In this document: positions 8,188-16,025 of the stretch, in pieces
How the letters are laid out: every line of letters starts with the position of its first letter
Numbering within the stretch: position 1 is the stretch's first letter
From: a virus
Direction: 5' to 3' (one strand)
Virus record (IMG/VR): IMGVR_UViG_3300037245_001036
Span: 1 to 29,308 of that record
DNA length: 29,308 nucleotides
The notes under the pieces: generated by a model
What the model saw: the letters and a program-made list of their open reading frames with translations, nothing else
What the model was told of the DNA's origin: nothing
Database searches by the model: none
Program-made: the position numbers and the translations under genes

Positions 8188-8766
8188 TTAATTCCCAGTT
8201 CTTTTCCTTAACCATTTGTCACCAACATCTAATGCTGTATCTCCACCACCATCATTAGGTTTCTTTGTAACCCCAATCTGAAATGTTTTGTTATCTTTGG
8301 TAGTCTTTGGATAATAAGTTGCTAAGACACCATTAAATGCTGTTTTAAAATCAACATCATCTGTTACCCTTGAATCAGCCATTACAACTAAATCATCAGT
8401 GTTGACTTCACCTTTAATTCCATACTCTTTCACTAAAGAATTTACTTCAAAAGTTCTTTTTTCACTGCTCCAGGCTTTTTCTTTAGTCTTATAGGAATCA
8501 ATGATATCAATGTTCTTTTGAGCATCTGTCTTTTGTGAATCTTGAAACTTGATATAAGCATCCCAACTTTCATCAGTCTGTCCTAATTCTTTTAGGACTT
8601 CTGTTCTGGTTCTCTTATCACGCTTTTCAGATGTACCTCTAACCTTAGTAGTGATATCATCCAGTTGATCCTGTGAATAAATCTTAATACCTAATTCTTC
8701 TGCCTTAGTAAATAAATCTTTTGATGCCTGTAATGCTAATTCTTTTTCTTGCTCTGTTAATTCCAT
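8188..8766 (-). CDS. Scaffolding protein (192 aa)
   Basis: The protein is highly charged and helical and sits between portal and capsid genes, the classic scaffold position. Residues 1-130 are rich in Lys, Glu, Asp and Gln (for example EKRDKRTRTEVLKELGQTDE and DIIDSYKTKEKAWSSEKRTF). The C-terminus is basic (GDKWLRKRTGN), which suits capsid binding. It resembles the GP20/DUF4355 scaffold type of Firmicute phages in length and composition, although I cannot run a family search. No protease domain is visible. The ribosome site is AGAAGGAG, nine bases before the ATG. Confidence 0.75.
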   Translation of the reverse strand: MELTEQEKELALQASKDLFTKAEELGIKIYSQDQLDDITTKVRGTSEKRDKRTRTEVLKELGQTDESWDAYIKFQDSQKTDAQKNIDIIDSYKTKEKAWSSEKRTFEVNSLVKEYGIKGEVNTDDLVVMADSRVTDDVDFKTAFNGVLATYYPKTTKDNKTFQIGVTKKPNDGGGDTALDVGDKWLRKRTGN

Positions 8767-8796
8767 ATTTTAACACTCCTTCTAATTTATTTTTGT

Positions 8797-8813
8797 TTAG
8801 TGTTCTCCACTAA
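8797..8813. other. Small perfect hairpin between portal and scaffold genes
   Basis: TTAGTG and CACTAA form a perfect 6-bp stem around a 5-base loop, in the 57-base gap between the portal stop and the scaffold start. Read on the minus strand it is not followed by a T-run, so it is more likely an RNA processing or stability element than a late-operon terminator. It may equally be chance in AT-rich DNA. Confidence 0.3.
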
Positions 8814-8823
8814 TTTTACTATA

Positions 8824-10458
8824 TTAAGCACCTACATTTTTAGATGCTTCAGTAATAATATTATCTTCCCTAATTTCTGCTACCATTTTTTCTACATCTG
8901 TTGGTGATAATTCTTCGTGTACATATTCTACTGCTTTTTTTACACTCCAAGCTACTACACCATTTTCTGATACTTCGCCTGTTCTATCTTTTTTAGACTT
9001 AATAATATAATCTTCAAACACTGTTGCTATATCATATACTTTGAAAGTCCCTGTAACTTCTTCCATAGTTTCAGGGTCAATATTCATCCCATCTACTATT
9101 GTATCTTTCATATCATTAATTGTCATTAATACACCAATGATTTTATTAAGAAATGGCATCCATAACTTAATCTTTTTATTTCTAGTTCTAATAGTTGTTT
9201 TTTCTCTTTCCTGTTGTGATTCAGCACTAGCATCTATTGATTCCTGCGACACTGCTCCTATAGTTGATGGAGCTATACCTGAATTATTTAATATTTCATC
9301 CCTAACTTGGTTAAATGATTCTGTATGTTTTTCTGTTCTCAAATCACCTTGACCATATTGTATCTTTTCTACTGTACCTTCAGCTAAACTTGAATCATAA
9401 GTGATATGTCTTTTTTTCAACTTCTTAGCAAATACTTCACCTTCTGGACTTTGCTCTGCATACTTACTTGGAATATATACATCTAACCCTGAATTTCTAT
9501 ATTCTTCTAAGTGTGTACTTAATATTTCATCTAAGCCATCAAATAAGCCATATGACCCTGCATAGTCTGATTCACCATACTTAGTACCTCTGAACTCGCT
9601 ATTAGGTGTCTTGTTAGGTTTGTATAGACTTAGTTTCTCAAAGTACCCTTTTAATTTTAATGTTTTAAGTCCTGCTGTTTCTGGTATTGTTTCTAAACTA
9701 ACAGCTATCCATTCTTCTTTTCCTGCTTCATCATTAAATACTTCTAATGTATAATTGATAAAAGAGCCTTCATCATCTACACCATATATTTCTCTTAGTC
9801 TGAATTTCCTATCTAAATGTTTATAAAATTTAGTGAATATATCAGCTACTATTCTACCACGTTTTTCAATATAAGAATATTCTTCAGGTTCTACTACTTC
9901 TATTATAGGATAAATTGATATTGATGTATCTAGTGACAACTTCCACGCTGTCCCACCACTCCAGGATTCAGTTTCTATACTTTTCTGTAATAGTTCACCA
10001 ATATTATTATCTTTTAATACTGCTGTCAACATATCTGATTCATCTTTTGGTATAACTTCATTGCCATCTATTGACTTGATTTTTATACTAAATCCATTAC
10101 CTGCTATAATATCTACCATTTTCTCACTTATTAATTGAGGTAGTCCAGAATGTATCTTTCTATCCTCTGGACCTGCATTCTTCCAGAAATAGTTTTCACC
10201 ATCTGATGTGAATGTATGATACTTGTATTGCTTCGCTTCTGTACTATAAAAGTACCTTATAGCATTTTCATTACCACCATACAAAACAGAGTTTTCCCTC
10301 ATTCGTCTGGTAAATAATACACTTGTATTTATAATTCCCCTTGTTGCTGATGGTATAAATTCCATAGTTGAGTTCGCCCCTTTCATATAGTTATTTAATT
10401 GCTTTGCAAATGATTTTTGTTTCCAATAACTCGGATTTATAAAGTCTGTAAATCTCAC
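8824..10458 (-). CDS. Portal protein, SPP1 gp6-like (544 aa)
   Basis: The portal forms the dodecameric ring through which DNA enters the head. The gene follows the large terminase by five bases and has the typical size (480-560 aa). Recognisable elements are the N-terminal clip/wing region with GLPQLISEKMVDIIAGNGFS, the segment WSGGTAWKLSLD, a Y-E-P-like VVEPEEYSYIEKRG, and the stem/crown region with LDEILSTHLEEYRNSGLDVYIPS. A C-terminal part reads NSGIAPSTIGAVSQESIDASAESQQ, and this 'sp.t.g....A.sa.a.k....' stretch precedes the tunnel-loop helices in SPP1-like portals. The C-terminal helix (ELSPTDVEKMVAEIREDN) is the usual charged ending. The ribosome site is AGGAGGT. Confidence 0.85.
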   Translation of the reverse strand: MRFTDFINPSYWKQKSFAKQLNNYMKGANSTMEFIPSATRGIINTSVLFTRRMRENSVLYGGNENAIRYFYSTEAKQYKYHTFTSDGENYFWKNAGPEDRKIHSGLPQLISEKMVDIIAGNGFSIKIKSIDGNEVIPKDESDMLTAVLKDNNIGELLQKSIETESWSGGTAWKLSLDTSISIYPIIEVVEPEEYSYIEKRGRIVADIFTKFYKHLDRKFRLREIYGVDDEGSFINYTLEVFNDEAGKEEWIAVSLETIPETAGLKTLKLKGYFEKLSLYKPNKTPNSEFRGTKYGESDYAGSYGLFDGLDEILSTHLEEYRNSGLDVYIPSKYAEQSPEGEVFAKKLKKRHITYDSSLAEGTVEKIQYGQGDLRTEKHTESFNQVRDEILNNSGIAPSTIGAVSQESIDASAESQQEREKTTIRTRNKKIKLWMPFLNKIIGVLMTINDMKDTIVDGMNIDPETMEEVTGTFKVYDIATVFEDYIIKSKKDRTGEVSENGVVAWSVKKAVEYVHEELSPTDVEKMVAEIREDNIITEASKNVGA

Positions 10459-10463
10459 ATTTA

Positions 10464-11831
10464 TTACCTCCTAACTATAACCTTATTAAATTTCAACATA
10501 CTAGCAGTGAATGGTGATTGACCATATTCTGTTGAATCTATGTAGTCTTTCCAATCGTGGTTGGTGAATACTCTAGGGTCTGTCCTGGTTTTATCTTTGG
10601 TATATGTAGCTTTTGTAAATGCTTCATATATATCTAAGGTTCTTTCAGTAAATAATATTCTACCATCCTGTAGAAATGGTATTTCACTATCTATCCTACC
10701 CTGTATTGACTTAGTTATATTATAGTACCCTACACATTGTAAGCTGTATGCTTTTAACATCTTAGCATTGAATGATGTTTTCATTATCTTAGCTGATTTA
10801 TCTATGAAAGCTCCGACTAATCTCCTTCTATACTTATCAAATATAGGGTTAAAAAACTCTGCGAATTTAGTCCATATTTCATCAAATCCAGCATTTCTTA
10901 TCTTTGCATAGTCCAATACTACGTGATGCTCAAATCTATTTGTAAAGCCATTTAATGTAAATACAGTGTAATCTGTACCACCTACATCTATTCCTATTGT
11001 AAATTTAACACATTTCTTTATTATTTCATCATATTCTTTAATGTTTCTTTTCTTATTCATATGTTCTATGTATATTAGACCTTCTCTAACTCCTCTTTCA
11101 CCTAATACCTTGCTAGTGTAATAGTAATCTCTAGGTAAATTATACATTCTTTGCTTAGTTTCTTCTTCCATTGAAGGGTTATCATCAAAATTAAAGAAGT
11201 AATATCCTATATGCTTATCTTCTGGGACAGCATTTATATATTCCAGTGTAGTCTTTGGTATCTGATGTAACCATTTCTTTAATGGTCTACCTGCATTCAT
11301 TGTTTCATAGAACTTGGATTCTGGATCAGCTCCGTTTGTAGTACATATCACCCAAGAATTTCTGGAAATACCCCTACCAAATATTTCTGATACAAAATCA
11401 TTATGTGCTAAGTTGATTTCATCTATTACATATCCATCAACATTCTGTCCTAGTGCTTTAGTCCAAGCGTTTTTATCTGTATATCCATATAATCTAAAGA
11501 ATTTATATCCAGTGGGTGTCAATATTTTTATATAATTTTCACCGTGATGGAATGTACAAAATTCTCTATGTTGTTGAAAGAATGAAATCCCTTCATATAT
11601 AAATTTGACTTTAGCTGCATAAATGCTTTCTGCCATACCCCTGAACTCCACTTGATGTTTAGGTGCAAAAAATATTTTATTCCAGGCATAGTCCATTTCT
11701 GCTGTTGTCTTAGACCCTCCTGTGACACCTTCTAACAATAGATACTGTCTATTATCATATCTTACATCTAACATCTTTTCTGTAAGTGTTATAGGTAATT
11801 TAGTATAAGGTATCTCAATCAGTGTTGACAT
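10464..11831 (-). CDS. terL: Terminase large subunit (455 aa)
   Basis: This is the DNA-packaging motor, an ATPase with a resolvase-fold nuclease. The Walker A motif is GVTGGSKT (residues 35-42), Walker B is GYVIDE (133-138) with the catalytic acidic pair D137-E138, and the coupling motif C is TTNG (164-167). In the nuclease domain, D282 lies in FTIGIDVGGTD, D344 in GAFIDKSAK and D432 in DSTEYGQ, giving the expected three acidic metal ligands. The length is normal. Its start overlaps the end of the small terminase gene by 17 bases, which indicates coupled translation. The portal follows five bases downstream. The atypical Walker A (G-V-T-G-G-S-K-T) is of the type seen in many Gram-positive phage terminases. 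Confidence 0.95.
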   Translation of the reverse strand: MSTLIEIPYTKLPITLTEKMLDVRYDNRQYLLLEGVTGGSKTTAEMDYAWNKIFFAPKHQVEFRGMAESIYAAKVKFIYEGISFFQQHREFCTFHHGENYIKILTPTGYKFFRLYGYTDKNAWTKALGQNVDGYVIDEINLAHNDFVSEIFGRGISRNSWVICTTNGADPESKFYETMNAGRPLKKWLHQIPKTTLEYINAVPEDKHIGYYFFNFDDNPSMEEETKQRMYNLPRDYYYTSKVLGERGVREGLIYIEHMNKKRNIKEYDEIIKKCVKFTIGIDVGGTDYTVFTLNGFTNRFEHHVVLDYAKIRNAGFDEIWTKFAEFFNPIFDKYRRRLVGAFIDKSAKIMKTSFNAKMLKAYSLQCVGYYNITKSIQGRIDSEIPFLQDGRILFTERTLDIYEAFTKATYTKDKTRTDPRVFTNHDWKDYIDSTEYGQSPFTASMLKFNKVIVRR

Positions 11832-12438
11832 TTGTTACTTCTCCATTATCTGATGTTTCCTCAACACCATCTACAGGATTGTTAAATCTTTCATATAGTT
11901 CTTTAGCTTCTTCGTTTGCTTCGACCATTGCATCCATAGCTTCTTGTACAGATGGGTCAGCTAATGTTCCACTATTAATTTCTTTTTCTTTTAGCTCAAT
12001 GTCAATATTCTTCATAATGACTGCATTAGCTAATTTTGCTACATCCATAGTGTGCTTACTTACTTCCTTATATATAGGAGTAATATTCTTGATGTCAATA
12101 TCAGTGAGTTCAGCAGGTTTCTTTTCTGCCTTCTCTCTTACAGTTTCAACATAAACACCATAGATATATGATATTGCTTTCAATGTTTCTTTATTCGTTC
12201 CTATTGTATCTCTTTCTAATTTCATTATGTCAATCTTTAATGCTTCTTCCAATGTCATTTGCATCAATTTTACTTTTTCCATATTAGCTTTTATAATCTT
12301 TGTAATTATTGGTCTTGTAAGTCCTGTAATAGTTGCTGTTGTTCTTAATGATTTTTTAGCTGTTGTTATATACACTTCTATAACTTCTCTAATAATAGTT
12401 GGGTCTTTATCTTTTGGTATCTTTACTTCTTTTTCCAC
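11815..12438 (-). CDS. terS: Terminase small subunit (207 aa from the GTG start)
   Basis: The small terminase recognises the packaging site and loads the large subunit. The gene directly precedes terL and overlaps it by 17 bases. Residues ~30-55 (LRTTATITGLTRPIITKIIKAN) form a helix-turn-helix, followed by long charged helices for oligomerisation and a Glu/Asp-rich C-terminus that likely contacts TerL. The longest frame starts at a TTG (12447), but AGGAG lies only one base from it. The GTG at 12438 has the correct ~9-base spacing and is preferred. The 125 bases upstream are non-coding and structured, and may be its DNA target. Confidence 0.82.
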   Translation of the reverse strand: MEKEVKIPKDKDPTIIREVIEVYITTAKKSLRTTATITGLTRPIITKIIKANMEKVKLMQMTLEEALKIDIMKLERDTIGTNKETLKAISYIYGVYVETVREKAEKKPAELTDIDIKNITPIYKEVSKHTMDVAKLANAVIMKNIDIELKEKEINSGTLADPSVQEAMDAMVEANEEAKELYERFNNPVDGVEETSDNGEVTNVNTD

Positions 12439-12447
12439 GCTATTCAA

Positions 12448-12572
12448 CTCCTTCTAATTATAGTCTACTCGACTTTGATATATTCCCTATTGGGTGGGAC
12501 CCTGACTGATAACTTAATACCAGTTCAGAATCCTTTATTTTTAATTTAATAATATTAATATATTTTCTTCAT
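12448..12572. other. Non-coding segment before terS; candidate packaging (cos/pac) site
   Basis: This is the longest gap inside the late operon. It holds a 27-base hairpin at 12502-12528 (arms CTGACTGATA and its partner ending CAGTTCAG, one bulged base and one G-T wobble on the minus-strand RNA). Beside it is a locally GC-rich block with TCCC/GGGA inverted arms (12484-12502). The rest is very AT-rich. A structured island next to the small terminase gene is where cos sites lie in lambda-like genomes. No promoter with correct spacing was seen. Confidence 0.4.
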
Positions 12573-12959
12573 CTATAACACCAACTTCATTTCTAGTGAT
12601 TGATATGTCTTTAGTTCTGGGTTAGGTGGTGTAGGATCAATCCTAAAGGCTCTAACCTCTATTCTGATTGTAGTGCTTTCCTTAACATTAGGTAATGTAT
12701 ATAAAAAATCATATACACCTGTTGCTGTAGCTACTACATCCCCATCTAATATTGCATCATTCCCTAGTCCCTTAGTATTGGTTTCATAATTGTAATCTCC
12801 AAATTCACTACCAGGAATAGCTGCACCTTCTTCTGCTATTACTACTCTTACATATATCTGTGCTTGGTCTACTGGTTCTTCTGTCACTTCATCAGTAAAT
12901 GTAAATGTAAATTTATCTGTGTTTTCTTGTGGAAAATTACCTGCTAATTTTATAGCCAT
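12573..12959 (-). CDS. Ig-like beta-sandwich accessory protein (128 aa)
   Basis: The sequence is almost wholly beta-predicted: KFTFTFTDEVTEEPVDQAQ, IYVRVVIAEEG, GVYDFLYTLP and STTIRIEVRAFR alternate hydrophobic and polar residues as in an Ig-like domain. The stretch TATGVYDFLYTLPNV is the 'G.Y.....l' closing hairpin common in Ig-like and BppU-N-like domains. I do not recognise a specific family. The frame opens at an ATG at 12968, but that is only one base after AGGAGG. The ATG at 12959 (MAIKLAGNF) is better placed. The position before terS, in the adhesion cluster, suggests a head-decoration or accessory adhesion protein. Confidence 0.5.
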   Translation of the reverse strand: MAIKLAGNFPQENTDKFTFTFTDEVTEEPVDQAQIYVRVVIAEEGAAIPGSEFGDYNYETNTKGLGNDAILDGDVVATATGVYDFLYTLPNVKESTTIRIEVRAFRIDPTPPNPELKTYQSLEMKLVL

Positions 12960-12961
12960 TA

Positions 12962-13240
12962 TTAACATTCCTCCTTTTGGTTTATTATATCAACGCTATT
13001 AATTGCTTCACGTTCTATACCAACATCATTTCCTAATTCTAATATATCAATGTTGGTAGATGTTATTTCTTTATAAGTTATATTTGCATCACTTAGTTTC
13101 AAGTGACTTATAACAAATGTAGTTATTTTATTAAATGTTATAACTAATTTATCTGATATTGCTCTAAGTATCTTTTCAATTACACCAGCACTATCTCTAG
13201 TATAAGTGGTGAAGGTGATTTTACTAAAAGTATATTTCAT
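12962..13240 (-). CDS. Hypothetical protein (92 aa)
   Basis: No family is recognised. The protein is rich in Ile and Thr with alternating hydrophobic residues (FSKITFTTYTRD, LVITFNKITTFVIS, ANITYKEITSTNIDIL), so it is probably a small beta protein. It ends in a single Cys. The ribosome site AAGGAG is well placed for the ATG at 13240. It lies 14 bases after the FN3-like gene, and its TAA lies just past the downstream gene's chosen start at 12959. A structural or accessory virion role is inferred from the operon only. Confidence 0.5.
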   Translation of the reverse strand: MKYTFSKITFTTYTRDSAGVIEKILRAISDKLVITFNKITTFVISHLKLSDANITYKEITSTNIDILELGNDVGIEREAINSVDIINQKEEC

Positions 13241-13254
13241 TCTTTACCACTCCT

Positions 13255-14805
13255 TTATACTACATTATATATTAGTGTTGCTTCATCAGAATCATCAAAT
13301 CCTGATGCTCTTGCTTCAATTCTGAATGTCCCAGCTTCTAATCTATCTGCTGATATAGATAATGATGATGTTACTACTATAGAACCATCTGGTGATTCTA
13401 CTCTATAATCGTCTGCATTAGTTACTGCATTCCATAAAAAATTAATCTCTGTACCACTAACTATAGATGTTCTAAGGTTAGTAGGTTTTGATAATTTTGG
13501 TGTTCCTGCTGTAGTAAATGTTTTTTGAATACTATCTGAATCCAGTTTATTTGATTGAGCATCACTCATAGATGCTGTGACAGTGTGTGATGTTCCTGGT
13601 TCTAAGTTGGTTAGGAATATTGTTTTAGTTCCTCCACTTCCACCTAAGCCTTGTGGGTCATTAGTTGATCCGTTAGTCACACTAGAATTAACATCACCTA
13701 AATTTACATCTTGGTTTGTAATATTCAGACTTGCTGTAGTTTCAGTTACACTGAATAAAGAACCAAATGATGGTGTAGCCATTTTAGGGTCTGGTGGTGG
13801 TGTTGCATCATCTGTCCTAAATATTGTTGAATCGATATCAGATTCAAATTCTCCTGGTGCTGTACATTCTGCTGAAAATGTATAGGTTGTGTCCTCTGTC
13901 AATCCTGATACTGCTGTACCCTTAGTAGCACCTGGTCCTAATGAAAAGAACGCAATTTCATCTGGTAACGGTATAGGACTTAGGAATATGTGCATATCCA
14001 CTGTTGATGTATCATTATTAGTAACAAATAATGTCGCTACTGTTTCACCTACATTTTGTACAAATACTGTTGGTGTATCTGTTTTTACTTGGTCTGTTGT
14101 AGAATTGGTTTCTCCTATTGGTGAATCAGCTTTAATCTGTGCTACATCAAATGCCTGATATTTTATCTTATATTCTGTATTGTTATTTAGTCCAAAGAAT
14201 ACTAGACCTGATTCAATAACTTGTGGTGCTACATTATTCAATGTCAATGGTCCTTGTAATAATACTGTACCATCAGCATTCCATAAACTATAATCGATAT
14301 TTACTGTTGACCCTCCACCTAGCTCACCATTCTGTAATAAAAATTCAATAGTTGTAGGTGATGGATTGACACCTGAAATAACTGGTGTAACCACTGCTAT
14401 TTCTGTATTACCTGTTAGTAGTTGCGAATCTCCTAATTCACCCTGTACAGTCCCATTATAAGGTGCTGTAGCTGCAAATATGTTATATGTTTCTCCTTGT
14501 GTGAATCCTCCTAGTATAGTATTAGCTGATACTTCACCAGCTTCTAAGTCTATAACTCCATCAAAATTTCCTAGTGTAGGTTCGCTGTCTTGCTTCCAAT
14601 GTACTCTACCTCTCAATGTATCTGTATTTTGTAATGTAAAATGTATTTCATCATCATCTTTAAATGTAAGGTTGATAATTGGTGTTGATCCTGCTCTAAG
14701 GAATATACCTGGAATTGCTTTAAAATCATCTATCACTACTTGTATAGTATCTTTTCCATTTATTATAAACTTTTTAACTTCTGTACCATTCCATACGATA
14801 GCCAT
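13255..14805 (-). CDS. Tandem fibronectin-III-like domain protein (516 aa)
   Basis: Residues ~135-516 consist of about four successive beta-sandwich domains of the FN3 type. Each ends in a hinge of the form 'L.....Y.......' (FGLNNNTEYKIKYQAFD, SGLTEDTTYTFSAECTAP, TNLEPGTSHTVTASMSD, ADRLEAGTFRIEARASGF). The last begins with KLSKPTNL and holds INFLWNAVTNADDYRVE, a clear FN3 start. The N-terminal ~130 residues are a separate beta domain. FN3-like repeats in phages decorate heads or tails and are thought to bind cell-surface sugars. The gene starts at the TAATG junction with the upstream fibre gene. It is placed before the terminase genes, away from the tail module. Confidence 0.75.
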   Translation of the reverse strand: MAIVWNGTEVKKFIINGKDTIQVVIDDFKAIPGIFLRAGSTPIINLTFKDDDEIHFTLQNTDTLRGRVHWKQDSEPTLGNFDGVIDLEAGEVSANTILGGFTQGETYNIFAATAPYNGTVQGELGDSQLLTGNTEIAVVTPVISGVNPSPTTIEFLLQNGELGGGSTVNIDYSLWNADGTVLLQGPLTLNNVAPQVIESGLVFFGLNNNTEYKIKYQAFDVAQIKADSPIGETNSTTDQVKTDTPTVFVQNVGETVATLFVTNNDTSTVDMHIFLSPIPLPDEIAFFSLGPGATKGTAVSGLTEDTTYTFSAECTAPGEFESDIDSTIFRTDDATPPPDPKMATPSFGSLFSVTETTASLNITNQDVNLGDVNSSVTNGSTNDPQGLGGSGGTKTIFLTNLEPGTSHTVTASMSDAQSNKLDSDSIQKTFTTAGTPKLSKPTNLRTSIVSGTEINFLWNAVTNADDYRVESPDGSIVVTSSLSISADRLEAGTFRIEARASGFDDSDEATLIYNVV

Positions 14806-15365
14806 TATGGATTTGCTCCATTCGTTGTAATGAAAAAAGTACCTGCTCCATTATCCCTTATTTTTATTCCACCCTTTTGGGTTTCAGTTGCTAAAGGGAC
14901 TTGTGCTCCAGGCAAAGTTCCAGTGGTAATGTTGGTAGCGTTGGAAGTATCTATATTAACTACATTCCCTAACCCTATGTCATTACTGCTTAAATTATGA
15001 GGATTACCAGTGGTAATATTTCCGTGAGCTACTGCTCCTGCTATACCACCTGCATTATCTGTTATGTTATCTATCATATTATTAATCGTTACTGCTGCCA
15101 AGCCATTTAGTACTAATGTACCAGCAGCCCAGACTTTTGGTTCACCTTCAATACCTCTGGTAATAGCAGCTTGATTAGCTACAAATGGTTGATACTGTAC
15201 TACTTCAGGTGCATCAGTGTCAGAACCTAATATTAGTATTCCTGGTGCAGCTAATATACCTTCATCTGTGTTTAGTACAATAACTGTATCTAAAGTATCA
15301 AGTGCTATCTGTAAGGTATATGGTGGTGACAAAGGCTGTGCACGAAACATTGTAATTTGTGGCAT
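14805..15365 (-). CDS. Short fibre-like protein, first gene of the late operon (186 aa)
   Basis: Residues ~1-110 form a beta-rich head with VVLNTDEGILAAPGILIL and AAITRGIEGEPKVWAAGT, a pattern common to phage structural proteins where 'R.....a..w..G' precedes a fibre. Residues ~113-165 contain HGNITTGNPHNLSSNDIGLG, then NVVNIDTSNATNITTGTLP, the linker motif found in many Firmicute tail fibres. The C-terminus ends in KGGIKIRDNGAGTFFIT. A similar GNPHN motif recurs near the C-terminus of the 1562-aa fibre, suggesting that the two share a trimerisation or attachment module. The ribosome site is GGAGGG, and the promoter lies about 40 bases further upstream. Confidence 0.7.
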   Translation of the reverse strand: MPQITMFRAQPLSPPYTLQIALDTLDTVIVLNTDEGILAAPGILILGSDTDAPEVVQYQPFVANQAAITRGIEGEPKVWAAGTLVLNGLAAVTINNMIDNITDNAGGIAGAVAHGNITTGNPHNLSSNDIGLGNVVNIDTSNATNITTGTLPGAQVPLATETQKGGIKIRDNGAGTFFITTNGANP

Positions 15366-15379
15366 TTTATCCCTCCAAT

Positions 15380-15395
15380 AGTTAGTATAGTAACT
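15380..15395. promoter_or_regulatory. 16-bp dyad, candidate regulator-binding site in the late leader
   Basis: AGTTAGTATAGTAACT has perfect 5-base arms (AGTTA/TAACT) around a 6-base centre. It lies just downstream of the expected late transcription start. Related AACTATA sequences occur beside the late -35 (15438-15444) and at the early start site (15506-15512). Binding by one of the Xre proteins is a reasonable guess. Confidence 0.4.
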
Positions 15396-15410
15396 TTTAA
15401 TCTCTCTTTA

Positions 15411-15439
15411 ATTATATATCATACTAGCAATTAAGTCAA
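15411..15439 (-). promoter_or_regulatory. Late operon promoter (sigma-A type)
   Basis: TTGACT at 15439-15434 and TATAAT at 15416-15411, on the minus strand, are separated by exactly 17 bases. This is one mismatch from the full consensus. It faces the 15365-to-22046 structural genes. I saw no second promoter of similar quality inside the late operon. Confidence 0.88.
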
Positions 15440-15475
15440 CTATAAGATATATTTTTATTTATTTTTTCTATTTAC

Positions 15476-15504
15476 TTGCTATTAATATAACTCTATGATA
15501 TAAT
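15476..15504 (+). promoter_or_regulatory. Early promoter (extended -10)
   Basis: TTGCTA at 15476-15481, a 17-base spacer, then TATAAT at 15499-15504 preceded by TGA (extended -10). The transcription start would be near 15511, giving a very short leader before the Xre gene. The -35 elements of the divergent promoters are 36 bases apart, so one bound regulator could affect both. Confidence 0.85.
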
Positions 15505-15528
15505 TAACTATAGAAAGCAGGTGATTTG

Positions 15529-15735
15529 TTGTATAAGCTAGAAGGACTAAAGGTAATTTTAAAGCAAAGAAGTATGACACAAAAGAAGTTAGCAACATTA
15601 GTAGGTGTTTCATATCAGACTATATCTAACTATCATACAGGATTCAGAGAACCATCATTCAAGAATATAGTAAAGATTACTCAAATATTAGATTGCTCAT
15701 ATGATTATTTAATCACTGGTATTAATAATATATGA
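15529..15735 (+). CDS. Xre/cI-type helix-turn-helix regulator (68 aa)
   Basis: This is a small DNA-binding protein made of little more than an HTH-3 domain. It has LKVILKQRSMTQKKLATLVG, then VSYQTISNYHTGFREPSFKN, then a closing helix ending CSYDYLITG. The recognition helix is SYQTISNYHTG. Two TTG codons in a row (15526, 15529) can serve as start. AGGTGA at 15519-15524 is too close to the first, so the second is chosen. It is the first gene after the early promoter and likely controls the divergent promoter pair. It has no C-terminal self-cleavage domain, so RecA-dependent induction of the lambda type is not expected. Confidence 0.85.
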   Translation: MYKLEGLKVILKQRSMTQKKLATLVGVSYQTISNYHTGFREPSFKNIVKITQILDCSYDYLITGINNI

Positions 15736-15860
15736 AAAAAAAACACGAATTAGTGGTGTACGATAAAAAATCATTAATAAAAGTTGTTGTCTGGTCATTA
15801 ATTACTATTGCATTACTATATATATGTGTGTTATACTATTATTGTATCAAAGGTGTTTAG
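15732..15860 (+). CDS. Single-TM micropeptide (42 aa)
   Basis: The ATG overlaps the Xre stop as ATGA, a classic coupling junction, so it is probably translated with the regulator. It starts MKKKHELVVYDKK, followed by a hydrophobic helix at residues ~15-38 (VVVWSLITIALLYICVLYYY) and a short tail KGV. The positive N-terminus predicts an N-in orientation. No function is known. The paired membrane peptide and regulator are reminiscent of small phage exclusion or host-takeover peptides, but nothing specific can be said. Confidence 0.7.
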   Translation: MKKKHELVVYDKKSLIKVVVWSLITIALLYICVLYYYCIKGV

Positions 15861-15904
15861 TAGCACCCTTATAAATCCAACATCATTATTATATTAATAA
15901 ATCG

Positions 15905-15993
15905 TGTCTGGTTTATTTAATTAAGGGAGTTGTAATCTTTCATTGTTGGAGGAGATTATAACCTACTAAACCCTTAGTTAAGTGAATCAGGCA
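15905..15993 (+). ncRNA. Long structured RNA hairpin in the early leader region (89 nt)
   Basis: The outer arms 15905-15927 and 15971-15993 pair over all 23 positions, with 18 Watson-Crick pairs and 5 G-U wobbles. An inner stem, 15929-15940 with 15951-15962, adds 12 pairs (9 Watson-Crick, 3 G-U) around a 10-base loop. The junction between the stems is 1 base on the left and 8 on the right. All eight wobbles are G-U only when the plus strand is transcribed; on the minus strand they would be A-C mismatches. The loop and inner 3' arm hold GGAGGAG (15948-15954), a strong ribosome-site sequence with no ATG, GTG or TTG start after it. The 3' arm is followed by TTTTTATATTTT, so the element could also end or attenuate transcription. 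No known family is recognised. Confidence 0.75.
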
Positions 15994-16025
15994 TTTTTAT
16001 ATTTTAAATAAGAAAGAAGGATATT

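Noticed and set aside
15870-15875. TATAAA as -10 of a separate promoter for the structured RNA
   Set aside because: The only TTG-type -35 candidate (15842-15847) is 22 bases away, which is too far, so the RNA is probably part of the early transcript.
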